Assembly: GCF_001625215.2 (NCBI RefSeq)
Contig: NC_030383.2
Span: 40,854,380 to 40,918,379, forward strand
DNA length: 64,000 bases
Source of the DNA: Daucus carota subsp. sativus
Taxonomy: Eukaryota > Streptophyta > Magnoliopsida > Apiales > Apiaceae
Reading direction: 5' to 3'
The translations under genes were made by a program, and so were the position numbers. Positions 1 to 10,406 of this stretch are shown here, one piece after another. Each line of letters begins with the position of its first letter. Position 1 is the first letter of the stretch. The notes below the pieces were generated by a model that was not told the DNA's origin, ran no database searches, and saw only the letters and a program-made list of their open reading frames with translations.

Positions 1-10
1 TGTTTTGAAG

Positions 11-2340
11 TTAACCGATGATAAGAATGGTGAGCAAATGAGTTGGAGAAGAACAAAAATCGACGTACATAAGCATGTCTATGCTCCAGATTTGGATCCG
101 AATATGAAGTCAGCTGATGATTATGTTGAAGATTATGTATCCAGTCTCACTAATACAGGATTTGATATTACAAAACCGTTATGGGAGCTTCATTTTTTAA
201 ATGTAAAGACATCGGATGCTAATGGAACTGCAATAGCTAAAATTCATCACTCAGTAGGGGATGGAGTTTCTATCATGTCTCTGTTTCTAGCTAGTAGCAG
301 AAAAGCTTCTGATCTCGATTCGCTGCCTAGCTTTCCTCTTCCAAAAACCAAAAGGCCAACTGAATTTAAGAATCTTTGTCATGGTTTTTTGGAGGTTTTG
401 TACACTATGTGGACCGCAATTTTGATGTTTTTTAACACTTTTGTCGATGTTATGAATTTCACTGCCACTGCTTTGTTCTCGAAAGACACAGACACTCCGC
501 TCAAAGGTGCTCCAGAGGATGTCAGATTGAGCAGTAAGAGAATTGTGCACAAAATTTTTAGTTTGCATGATATAAAGCTAGTGAAATCTGCAATGAACGC
601 GGTATGAATAGATTTTTGGTTTTAGATCAGCTGCCTATGCTAATTAATTAGTCTACAATTGCATACGAAACTCACTAACATTCTTGATGAAATTTTAGAC
701 AATCAATGATGTTCTGCTAGGAATAACAATGGCTGGCATCTCTCGCTATCTCTATGGAAAATATGGTTAGTTCACTCAACTAGTCGAGCTTATCAGACTT
801 ACAAAAAACTACTTATTGCTTAAAGTAAAGAAGTTGACTAGAAGTGAGAAGTAAATTAAGAGGCCGTTTGGATGAGCTTAAAATAGGTGCTTCTTGCTTA
901 AAGTAAAAAAAAATGAAGTAGAAGTTAGTTAAGACTTACAAGAGATTAAAGTGTTTGAGAAAAAAGTAGAAGTCATGAAACAAAAGTTAGGAATCCTAGT
1001 TTTTTATAAGTGCTTCTCGACTTTTACCACAAACGGTGCTTCTATATTAAAACTCCAGAAGTGGGGCTTAAAAGCCCCAACCAAACACCCACTAAGACTT
1101 ATAAGTAATTAAACTGTTTGGAAAAAAAGTAGAAGTTCTGAAACAAAAACTAGCATTCTCAGCTTCTTATAAGTGCTTCTCTCTGTGTTAATTTGGCAAA
1201 TTCCTATAATGGTATTCTGTATTATTCAGCACCGAGAAGTTGTGAAGATGAAAAGGATTATGCTACAACACGCAAAAAGGAAAACAATCTGCCTGCAAAA
1301 ATTCGAGTCAGATCACTGTTAGTGCATAATCTTAGACCATCTACCGTAGTTGAGGTAGATTCAAATAATGCTTATGATTTTTGATTCTTTTTTATGAAAT
1401 ATGAAAGATGAAGGACGTGTACAAATGTTTTTGTTTGGAAACAGTCATTGGCTGAGATGACGGGAAAGGAGAAGAAATTGGTGTGGGGTAACAAGATTGG
1501 TTATGTTCTTCTCCCAGTCACCATTGCTTTACAAGATGATCCTTTGGATTATGTTCGCAAGGCCAAGGCCATTGCTGATAGAAAGAAGCTCTCATTCGAA
1601 GCTATATTATCTTACTCCATAGGCCGGTTTGTGCTCAAGTTCTTGGGGATTAAGGTATATATTAAGAGTTTGATCTTAAAGTTTATTTTCTTACATTCTG
1701 TACACTGAATCCAATACTGTTCTACGAGATCTTATTTTGGTTTTTTGTATTTATGCAGCAACTTGCTGCTGTGATGAACAAAGTTACATCAAACACGACG
1801 ATCGCCTTCTCCAATATGGTTGGTCCTACAGAAGATATCAGCTTCTACGGGCATCACTTGTCTTATATTGCTCCTGGTACCTGTGGACAGCCACAAGTAA
1901 GAACCTATACACAAACTACACGCATCAAATTGGGTACAAAATTTGTTACAAAATGATGTGACATGGATGCTGTGTCAGTTTAGAATGATTTTATTACCGA
2001 GATTAATGTAAATGCAGGGTCTATTATTATTGTTTCAGTTATAATGGATAAAAATATTACATGTGTCATCTTGTACCCAATTTGGTACCTGTAGCATTAT
2101 CCCATACCGAAACTCTAAAATGTCCCAAAATATTTTTCAGATACTCTTATTAAGGCAATGTTAGTTTTGTTGCAGGCATTGACAGTACATTGGCAGAGCT
2201 ACGGAGAGAAAATGATCCTTGTATTAACAGTCGATCCAGATGTGATACCGGATTACAAAAATATTTATGCTGATATGGAGGCATCACTTCAGCTTATTAA
2301 AGATGCTGTGGTGCAAAGAGGCGAGGCCGTCCCTGTGTAG
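11..2340 (+). CDS. WSD1-like: WSD-type wax ester synthase/diacylglycerol O-acyltransferase, 5'-truncated by window edge
   Basis: Exons inferred: 11-601, 699-765, 1230-1354, 1445-1654, 1759-1896, 2176-2340; all junctions are GT-AG and keep frame, giving 431 residues. The first exon (about 70 residues in the neighbour at 10407) lies outside the window. The acyltransferase active-site motif HHxxxDG is present as HHSVGDG in the first visible exon. The C-terminal part carries the DUF1298-type block NTTIAFSNMVGP...EDISFYGHHLSYIAP and the tail around VHWQSYGEKM. The family esterifies fatty alcohols or diacylglycerol with acyl-CoA, typically at the ER for cuticular wax. Hydrophobic stretches after residue 120 (TMWTAILMFFNTFVDVM) resemble the membrane-associated part of the family. 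It pairs with the gene at 10407 (same intron positions), so it is a tandem duplicate. No break is seen in the visible part. Confidence 0.9.
861..1091. mobile_element. MITE of the GGCCGTTTGG family in WSD intron
   Basis: Begins GGCCGTTTGGATGAGCTTAA and ends CCCCAACCAAACACCC, with an interior rich in GAAGTAGAAGTTAG and CTTATAAGTGCTTCT words in inverted arrangement. The same family recurs near 4977-5223, 9745-10180, 40600-40846 and 52277-52853. Ends of this type suit a hAT-like nonautonomous element, but no clear target duplication was found here. It lies in the intron between the third and fourth WSD exons. Confidence 0.55.
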
Positions 2341-2483
2341 AATCTCGACGGAGCTGGCTCATTTGTGCTCTGATCAGCGAAATTGAGTAATCCTCAGAAA
2401 TGAAGTCCATTAGTACGGTGTAATGTTACATATAATAACACATTCTTTCTGAGAATGCTTGTAGACTGTATTAAAATTGTGCA

Positions 2484-2546
2484 GAGAATCGTTAGTTTAC
2501 ATGATGCAGAGTTAGTAAAATCTGCAATGAACAGGGTATAAGTATA
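2484..2546 (+). pseudogene. WSD exon relic (end of second exon)
   Basis: The stretch reading AGAATCGTTAGTTTACATGA and then AAATCTGCAATGAACAGGGTA matches the 3' end of the second WSD exon (compare 12842-12895) including the splice donor. Nothing of the rest of a gene surrounds it. It is about 145 bp behind the stop codon of the first WSD gene, so it looks like the remains of a third WSD copy or of an unequal crossover. Confidence 0.75.
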
Positions 2547-2706
2547 AATGTATAATGTTTAGAGGTACTTGCAATTCGGACCCTCTAACTTTCTTTCAAA
2601 ACCGATATTGTACTTGTACTTTTGGAAACTCAAATCACACCCCCAATCTTTACATTTCAAGAACAATATGCACCCCTCCGTTAACTTCCTTTAACTTCCG
2701 TTAAAA

Positions 2707-3190
2707 TACTCCCTCCGTCTCAATTTACATGTCTCTTTTCGATGAGTTTGACTAATTATTAGAAATTATTTATTTATTAATTTAGGGAATAGAAAGTTAC
2801 ATATTAAAATAGACTAAATTTACTTTTTGATGATTTGTTTTTAATTTTTGTTTGATTAAGCTATCCCCAAGTCAAAATGATTTTACATATATAAAGATTT
2901 TAAATTTTTAGTGATATGTGTGTTAAGTACTTAAAATATACACTATTTTAAATATAAAAAATAAATATTATGTGATATTTATTATAAATAATACATAAAT
3001 TTATATATTGAATAAAATATATAAATTTTAATTATTTTTTGGAAAAATTGATCACAAAAATTTTAAAAAAATATCATCAAAAAATAAATCTAATCTATTT
3101 TAATATGTAACTTTCTATTTTTTAAAATAATAAATAAATATTCCCTAATAGTTGGTCAAAAATTATTCAATTTCGACAAGCTTACGCTGC
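2707..3190. mobile_element. Stowaway-like MITE with long inverted arms (degraded 3' end)
   Basis: Starts TACTCCCTCCGTCTCAATTT, the usual Stowaway terminus beside a TA. An arm at about 2785-2845 (TAGGGAATAGAAAGTTACAT, TTTTGATGATTTG) is repeated inverted at about 3060-3150 (ATCATCAAAAAATAAATC, TATGTAACTTTCTATTTT). The far terminus no longer shows a clear GGAGGGAGTA. Confidence 0.6.
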
Positions 3191-4976
3191 TCTGTCCCTG
3201 TCAGTTTTCGGGTCCTCATTTCTTTTTTTTTTCCTCAAAAAGTTTGTCCCACTAAATTAATAACGTCAATTACATAATAAATTTATTTTATTTTTTGAAA
3301 AATAATATAAATTTTTGATAACATATAACTATTTGTCATGACATAATAAAATGGGGATTTTGACTTCCACAAGAAGAATGGGATTTGAAGTAGGGGAATT
3401 GGTTAACCAATCTGCCCAAAACTATCCAAACTGATTTTATTTTGACCAATTCAGACCAAATTTTTCAGACCGATATATGCTTGAGTTAAAAATAAATCAA
3501 CCAGATTTTAAAGAGTTGGATATGTGTTTTGATCTTTTCAAACCGACTCAATCCAACTTGGTCTGATTAAAATTAGGGGAAATTAAAATTAATAAATATA
3601 CATTTTGTCGGCCCAATCTAATAAATGATATGATCTCATCAGTTTAGCTACTTTTACATATTACTCCAATTTATATGATCATCTTTGCTATATATATGTG
3701 TCTAGTATCGTCCCCGATGCTCAGACTAAAATTTAATCGGTGTGTATCGATTGAAACTTATCACAACATTGCTCTTAGTCGGTCTGTGAAAAACTAATAG
3801 TTCATGTGTGTATACGTAATAATAGAATAAATTATAGGATACACAAAACAAAGTATATGAACAAATCCGAGTCTAGTACAAAACTGTCTCCTTAAATCAT
3901 ATTCGTCCTCTCACCGTATGTTTAGAACTTACAAGATACTCTATTTCATGAATTAATCTGAAACAGAATCAAATTAATTCATATCAAAATATACACCATA
4001 TCAATTAATCTAAAAAAAAATCAAATTAAACTATGCCATAATCTTTGAACCCAAGCCTAGTGGAAAATAATAATTATCACTATTAAGAGAATATACGTGG
4101 ATTCTTATCTCATCCATCCCTTAGTCATAATACTTAAAATATGACTGGTCAATGTGGGACTTATATCCACATTTTCCAACAATCCGCCACATGGATGAGA
4201 TTGGTAATCTTAGTATCACACACCAGACAGACAGACACGAGATTTGATTTGATTATAATTTCTTTGATTAGATATAGCATACAATGGATAGAGAATAATC
4301 CTTGAACTTTCGATCGATCAAGCATATCGACACTGGTAGATAGTAGACATGCTTGTCCTTGAATTGTTCAACCATTTGTGTAAACGATGGCATACTTATT
4401 ACTATATATCCTAGTTTTGAAAGAGTTTCTAAAGAATTATTCCTCGCAATTCTCCTTTGAAACGGCCCCTGTTCTATCCACATAGATAATCTTTATCTTA
4501 GAGAGTAACCCATGTTTACTCAATCGAATTCCATGCATTCAAAATTTTGAACTCCATGTATTCGTCAAAGATTGTTAAAAAGATAAGTTTATCTTCGTAT
4601 CATAATGGCTCTCACTATTTTCACATCATAGGAACAGATCAAGGGTTACCCCACAGTAATTTGGTCGTCATGATTCAATTGGCCCATTTGAACCAAGTTC
4701 TTCGGATCTCTAGTCAGCAAGGTTGGGTGTCCACCATGATGCCGTTAAGCTATAGACTTACCCATCTCTTTTGATGATTTATCAACCAGTTCTTTTGTAA
4801 CCCTTTGGCTAACGAATCTGCAATATTATCCTTTCACGGTATATTGTCAATAATGATAATTTTGGTTGATATTAATTGTCTAATGGAACTATGTCGTCTT
4901 CATATATGACGAGACTGACCACTATACATCATCAAAGCATTTACAAAAGAAAATTAATTTAGAGCCGATATACTTA
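3191..4976. other. AT-rich intergenic stretch, nothing recognised
   Basis: About 1.8 kb between MITEs. Short ORFs at 4268-4483 (-) and 4547-4774 (+) have no recognisable domains and no splice partners. The stretch may hold old transposon debris (for example GGTCAATGTGGGACTTATAT and CAATCCGCCACATGGATGAG near 4150-4200), but no ends or duplications were found. Confidence 0.4.
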
Positions 4977-5223
4977 GAGGGTGTTTGTTTCTGGCTTAAA
5001 AATCGGGCTTCTGGTTTGTAAGTTAGAAGCACTTATTCGTACCGTTTGTGTAAAAAGTCAAGAAGCACTTATAAAAAGTTAGGAAAACTAGCTTTTGTTT
5101 CAGGGCTTCTGCTTTTTTGCCAAACACTTTAATCACTTATATGTCTTAACTTACTTCTAACTTCTACTCCACTTTTCTATTTTAAACAAGAAGCACTTAT
5201 TTTAAGCTCACCTAAACGACCCC
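4977..5223. mobile_element. MITE of the GGCCGTTTGG family, second copy
   Basis: Begins GGGTGTTTGTTTCTGGCTTA and ends CACCTAAACGACCCC. Interior words (AGAAGCACTTATAAAAAGTT, ACTTCTAACTTCTACTCCAC) match the element at 861-1091 in inverted orientation. The target duplication is not clear. Confidence 0.55.
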
Positions 5224-5269
5224 TTATACGTGATGTTTTTATAAGTTTGCTTAAAAATACTTGGTAAAA

Positions 5270-6350
5270 ATTCGAAATACCTAATTTTTAACAACTTTTA
5301 ACAAAAAAAATACGTTAATTAAAGTTTTAGGTGAAAACCCGGTCAAAATGATTAAGTTTCAACAATATTTGACCTAAATATGAATACACGACACCCAGAA
5401 TATCAATGTGATACTCCACTTGTAAAGGAATATCAGTGTGATACTTTGTTTGCTTGTTTTAATGCAATTATTTCTAATTTATTAATATGCAAAACTCTAC
5501 GATAACAGGATCCAAACCTAACACAAGAAACTCCTATCAACTGCATTGTTGGACAACGACAAGAATATCAACATCCATCCACGCGTACGAGAACATTCCT
5601 CTGTCTCTACAACATTTAACCAAACTATGAAACTTAGTAAGGAGGGTCCTATATATTCACAAATAAATATTTAATTGTAAGAGGATTATTATGGTGATAC
5701 GTCCAACTAATTGAGTATCAGGGTTATACTCGAATGTTAGAGGAGTATCAGTGTGATATTCCACTCTTATATTCTTATAAAAGCTTCATTAAATTCTTGA
5801 GTGAATGCCCGATCAAAATACCCGATTTTCAACAATATTTGACCAAAATATGAATATTTAGTAATATGGGACCCTAAATATCCAACATGCTCGTGCCTCA
5901 ACAATATTTAACCAAAATAAGTATATTCAGTAAGGAGGGCTCTAAATACCAACAAAAGTTTTGACTATAAAAGGATTAACATGATGATATGTCATGAATA
6001 GTTGAGTATCAGGGTGATACTCCACAGGTAGAGTAGTATTATTGTATTTTCTACCAGTTGAAGGTGAATTAGGAAGATACATAACAACCAGTTGAATATC
6101 AAGATTATACGTCACTGATATAGGAATATCATTGTGATACTTTGCTTATATTGTTTTAAGGACAACTATTTCTATCTGACATTAACGGTTAGTGCATGTT
6201 CAAAAATATAAAAAAACATGTTTACACCACAATTCAACAACATAGATTCAGAAAATAAACTCTATATTATTGATGTTGTCGAACAATAACAAGGATAACA
6301 ATATCCATCCACGCATACGAGAATATACTCATGCCTCGCACGGGCTACAT
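5270..6350. repeat. Degenerate repeat block with GTATCA/TGATAC units
   Basis: A 20-30 nt motif of the type GAGTATCAGGGTGATACTCC appears at least eight times (near 5400, 5430, 5715, 5745, 6003, 6030, 6100 and 6125). Larger units starting TCAACAATATTTGACC..AAATATGAATA recur near 5360, 5840 and 5905, with a looser copy near 5610, so the block seems built from degenerate repeats of several hundred bp. Two copies of CATCCATCCACGC.TACGAGAA (near 5574 and 6307) bracket much of it. It ends near CTCGCACGGGCTA. Unclassified; probably a degraded transposon. Confidence 0.5.
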
Positions 6351-6816
6351 ATTATATCATTAAATATAATCTAGCAATATTTCCTATCAAAGAGAAAAAA
6401 GAAATCAGAATTTTGTATTATTTACATAATCTCTAGAAATACACTTTATATATATTTTACCTTTGATAATGTTAGTTAAGAGTTTTTAGTATTTGAGATG
6501 CTCTTAGATATAACAATTTATTGAATTTTTTTGATTGTTTTTGTTTTTGTAATGAATTAATTATTAAATGGATTGTTTGTAGAGTATATTTGTTATAGAA
6601 TATAATGGTTGTCAAGTTCTTTTCTAAAATTAGGCCAATTATATTGCTAATCGGAAAAAATTCACGAGGGAGTCAATTGATTCGCAGTTTGCTACAAAAT
6701 CGAATAAATTGGATTAAGATGGTATGGATTCAATTGTATGAAGAGGATATTATTCTTATCGAGGAGATATCAAAAATTATTATAGATTGATTGCTCAAAA
6801 ACCATCAAATTAATTT

Positions 6817-7354
6817 GGGTTTTATATCAAACTGGTCACTCATTGCGTCAAAATATCTCACTTGACCCACCTATCCCATTGGCGACTCATTTAAGCCACT
6901 GTAAACAAAATATATATCATTTTACCCATAGTACTATTCATACATTTTTACTTAAACATTTGTTTTTTTTGTTACAACACCACCTCGAGTACCTTCATAA
7001 TTGTCTCTAGTATTTATCAAAATAATTTGGGAATTAAAAAGCAACATAGCTATTTATGAAAAAAATATTTAGTAATAAATATATATTAATGTGATCTCCC
7101 TAACTATGTTGCTTTAGAAATTTCTAAATTATTTTGATAAATACTAGAGACAATTGTGAAGGTACTCGAGGTGGTTTTGTAGTAAAAAAATAAACGGTTG
7201 ATTGTTTATAAATGATCAAGTAAATAGGTATAAATAGTGATGTGAGTAAAATGACATATATTTGGTTTATAGTGGCTTAAACGAGTCCCCGATGAGATGG
7301 GTGGGTAAAGTGAGACATTTTGACGAAATAGGTGGCCAACTTGATATATAAACC
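6817..7354. mobile_element. Foldback Mutator-like MITE with 9-bp target duplication
   Basis: A 538-bp element whose left (from GGGTTTTATATCAA) and right (to TTGATATATAAACC) halves are inverted copies over roughly 230-250 bp, for example CACCTCGAGTACCTTC at about 6982 against GAAGGTACTCGAGGTG at about 7158. The flanks AATTAATTT at 6808-6816 and 7355-7363 are identical, a 9-bp duplication typical of Mutator elements. It has no coding capacity. Confidence 0.8.
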
Positions 7355-7820
7355 AATTAATTTTTTTGAAAAATATTTATATTCAGTATGTTAAGTGATT
7401 TGGAAATAGTTACACTAATTTTTTATAATATTTATTTATATTTCAATCTCGTTACATAATCGATTGGTAATTTGTCTCGACTGATTTCCTTTCAAATTAA
7501 TGAAACTTTATTTTAATAATAACAATAATAATAATAAACTTCACGTGGATCATCTTATTAAAATCAATCAATACATTGTCTCAAAAAGGTTTTGAAAATT
7601 ATTTTTGCGTCCGAGTCTTGTTCTACTCCCTCCGTCCCTTTATATATAATTTTTATACGAAAGTTAAGAAAACATGTACTCCCTCTGTCCCTCTCATTTC
7701 TTTACAGTTACTATTTTGGGATGTCCCTTTCATTTCTTTATGTTACTATAAATAGTAAGTTTTTCCCATCATTACACCCACTATCTTCTCCTACTATCTC
7801 ATATTTAACAATAAAAACTA

Positions 7821-8072
7821 CTCCCTCCGTTTCTTTTCCTGTATGTAATGTCGGTACTGTTCATAACATGAGACAAATTACTAATTTACATCTAATCTAT
7901 AAAATTAAATATAGTCACGAGTGATCTTGTTCGATTCATATTCACGAGTACTTTAATACGGTGAAATTTTTATATTTAATACTAATACGAAATGAAAGAT
8001 ATTCACAATCAAAAGTGTGTGTTGGCAAACGTGAAAACCACAAACAGGAAAAGTATTTAGAGACGGAGGGAG
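7821..8072. mobile_element. Stowaway-like MITE, family shared with 43513-43772
   Basis: Runs from CTCCCTCCGTTTCTTTTCCT to ATTTAGAGACGGAGGGAG and is bounded by TA on both sides. Its interior (GATGTCGGTACTGTTCATAA in the sister copy, TGTGTTGGCAAACGTGAAAA) matches the copy at 43 kb almost throughout, so this is a discrete family. Confidence 0.75.
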
Positions 8073-8178
8073 TACTATTACACAAACTACTATCCTTCAC
8101 TATCTCAAATCTATTATTAAATATTGATAGGTCTCACCACTTTACCCACTTTTCATCTAACTTTACTCATTTTTTATA

Positions 8179-8412
8179 CTCCCTCCATTCCAAAATAATA
8201 GTCGCTTTGACTTTGTACACGTATTTTGAGGTGTAAAAAAACATACTTCTACACATTATTTTTGAAATTTTCTTTTTCTGAATAAAAGTTTAACATCTCT
8301 ATTTTTATTCAGAAAAAGAAAATTTCAAAAATAACATGTAGAAGTATGTTTTTTTTGCACCTCAAAATACGTGTATAAAGTCAAAGCGACTATTATTTTG
8401 GAATGGAGGGAG
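8179..8412. mobile_element. Stowaway MITE, near-perfect hairpin
   Basis: 234 bp with ends CTCCCTCCATTCCAAAATAA and TTATTTTGGAATGGAGGGAG, flanked by TA. The whole element folds: CGTATTTTGAGGTG pairs with CACCTCAAAATACG, and TTTCTTTTTCTGAATAAAAG pairs with TTTTATTCAGAAAAAGAAA around a short loop near 8300. The near-perfect arms suggest a young insertion. Confidence 0.9.
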
Positions 8413-8645
8413 TACATTGTCTTGGTCTCCGTGTCCCCCTCCAATGTTAACAATTGAAGGGGACGGAGGGAGTATAAAATAGTGGAAAGAGAAAAAAACG
8501 GGTGAAATAGTAGGACTCATTGATTTTTAATATATAAAAAGAAATAATAAAATAAAAATAGTGTCAAAAAGTAAGAAAAGTGAGGAAGTTTTGAGACTCA
8601 TCGACTATTTTTGATAAGTTTTAAAATATAAAAACGGATTTTTTT

Positions 8646-8781
8646 GGCACACACTAACAATCACCTTTTATTGAGGTGGAAGGTATTTATTGACCAAAAT
8701 AATAATCATGCCCTTTTGACCAATAAAAGCTCTCCACCTCAACAAAAAGTAGTTATTAGTGTGTGCTTATAAGCACACACC
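8646..8781. mobile_element. Small foldback MITE (GCACACAC ends)
   Basis: GGCACACACTAACAATCACC followed by TTGAGGTGGA is matched inverted by TCCACCTCAACAAAAAGTAG and TTAGTGTGTGC. The interior pair TTGACCAAAA / TTTTGACCAATAA is centred near 8700. A related layout is seen at 44050-44219. Limits approximate, superfamily not determined. Confidence 0.6.
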
Positions 8782-9069
8782 AGAAGGACCCATATAAAAA
8801 TTTAGACTAGACACTAAAAAAGACAGTTGAAAAATGATTGGTACAAATTTCGGTATTTTCAAGAACTTTGAAAAGAGAAGCCACGACCGTGGATGTGCAT
8901 AATTAGTACAGTAGTAGGTAGAACACGAAAATTGAAAGACTGAACAATTTATTTTGTCAGAAGCCGTGTGGCTGCTTTCTCAACACCCATGCAGGCAGCG
9001 GCCAACGCCATACAAATACAAGTAGTTTCATTTGACCAAATATAACAAACAAGACCAAGTTCAACGGTA

Positions 9070-9432
9070 TCATAGTTGGAGCCCTAAATATAATATAAAA
9101 AATTATGTCCGAGTAGTTTAGGACATATTCTACTAACTTCAACTCCAACAATGTGCCTTATTTTCACTACATGTTTAATATTTTATTATTAAAAATTCAC
9201 TTTCATCATTAAAACATAATATAAAATAGAGAGAGAAAGAGAGTGTTGGTAAGAATTTATTATAAAATATGGGATAGGGCAAGGAGAGAGTGCCTGAAAA
9301 ATAAGGTTTGAATGGGTTGTCCTAGTGATATAGGGCATCACTAGGACATTGTTGGATCAAGTTTTTTCATCAAATGCCCTATATTATGACTTAGGACACT
9401 AAATAAGGCAGCTGTTGGACTTGCTCTAATAT
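9070..9432. mobile_element. MITE with GAGCAAGTCCAACA-type end
   Basis: The right end reads CTGTTGGACTTGCTCTAA and the left part has TTGGAGCCCTAAATAT. Inside, AGTGATATAGGGCATCACTAGGACA and AAATGCCCTATATTATGACTTAGGACA form smaller inverted matches. Ends of this kind are common in PIF/Harbinger-type MITEs. The limits and target duplication were not resolved. Confidence 0.45.
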
Positions 9433-9744
9433 CCTCAAATAATATGGCCTTTTAGGAAACAAATGAATAAACAAAAAAATACACCTTTTTCTGTGCATTA
9501 AAGATTTATTTTTAAAAACATTATTTGGGAAGGTACTTATTTACAAATACCTTTTTTAAAAATAATTTTTTTATTACTTATTTAAAATGAATAGGTACCT
9601 ATTTTCAGAAAAATATATTATATTTGTTTTAAATTATCTTGAGTTTCTAATGTGTTAAAAATAAGTATAGATCTTTTATATTTTTATTTTGAATACTAAT
9701 AAAATTATTAAATGTTTTCAAAAATAATTAATAAAATTACTTTT

Positions 9745-10180
9745 GTGTAAGCCCGATTTTTGCATTTATAAGTTGAAAGTACAATTTGTCCAAAAAAATT
9801 AAGAAGCGCTTATAAGAAGTTAAGAATATGAGAGCCATTTGGACAAATTTTAAAAAAAATTGATTTCTTGGTTGAAATAAAGAAATGAATTAGAAGTGAG
9901 AATTAAATAAGTTAATAAAGTATTTGGAAAAAAAAAATAGAAACTCTGAGCGAGAAAATAAGATTCTCAGCTTCTTAAAAGTACTTCTACTCATTTACAC
10001 AAACAAGTCAAGAAAAACAGAAGCTAGAACTAGAAGCCACTTCCCTCGGACAAACAGGTCCACGGACTTTTATTTCATGACGACTTCTTCTTCTTTTCAA
10101 AACACTTTAATCATTTATAAGTTTGAATTTGCTTTTAAATTTTATTTCACGTCGGTACTTTAAGCAAGAAATATTTATTT
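9745..10180. mobile_element. Degraded GGCCGTTTGG-family MITE(s)
   Basis: Contains the family words GAAGCGCTTATAAGAAGTTA, CATTTGGACAAATTT, TTCTCAGCTTCTTAAAAGTA and CAAACAGGTCCACGG in the order seen in the 52-kb copy, with added sequence. It lies just upstream of the second WSD gene, so part of it could sit in that gene's promoter. Confidence 0.45.
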
Positions 10181-10406
10181 TAAACTTATCATACCTCTTA
10201 TTATACGTACAAAAAGCGGAGGGAGGGAGATCCGTTTGCGTATAGAATAAATGAAACGGACCCACCAGATATAATTGTTCAAATGCGTTGAAAGAAGTAA
10301 AGATTCGGCGTAACATATCAAATATCCACCAGCTTGTTTCATCCACTCGGTCCTTGAAGAAGAGTGAAGAAGTTGACTCGTTTAATCATCGTGAAACTTA
10401 TACAGG

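Larger units (their letters stand above)
7678..8474. mobile_element. Outer MITE of a nested Stowaway-like cluster
   Basis: Opens TACTCCCTCTGTCCCTCTCA near 7678 and closes GGGGACGGAGGGAGTA near 8474. Two complete MITEs (7821-8072 and 8179-8412) interrupt it. A further Stowaway terminus (CTCCCTCCGTCCC near 7626) lies just outside. The outer limits are approximate. Confidence 0.55.

Noticed and set aside
5270..6350. CRISPR-like array suggested by repeated GTATCA...TGATAC units
   Set aside because: The spacing is irregular, the repeats are degenerate and the DNA is plant nuclear.
7592..8236. Plus-strand ORFs of 110 and 91 codons
   Set aside because: They run through MITE sequence; the 91-codon one recurs at 43660 because both copies belong to the same MITE family.
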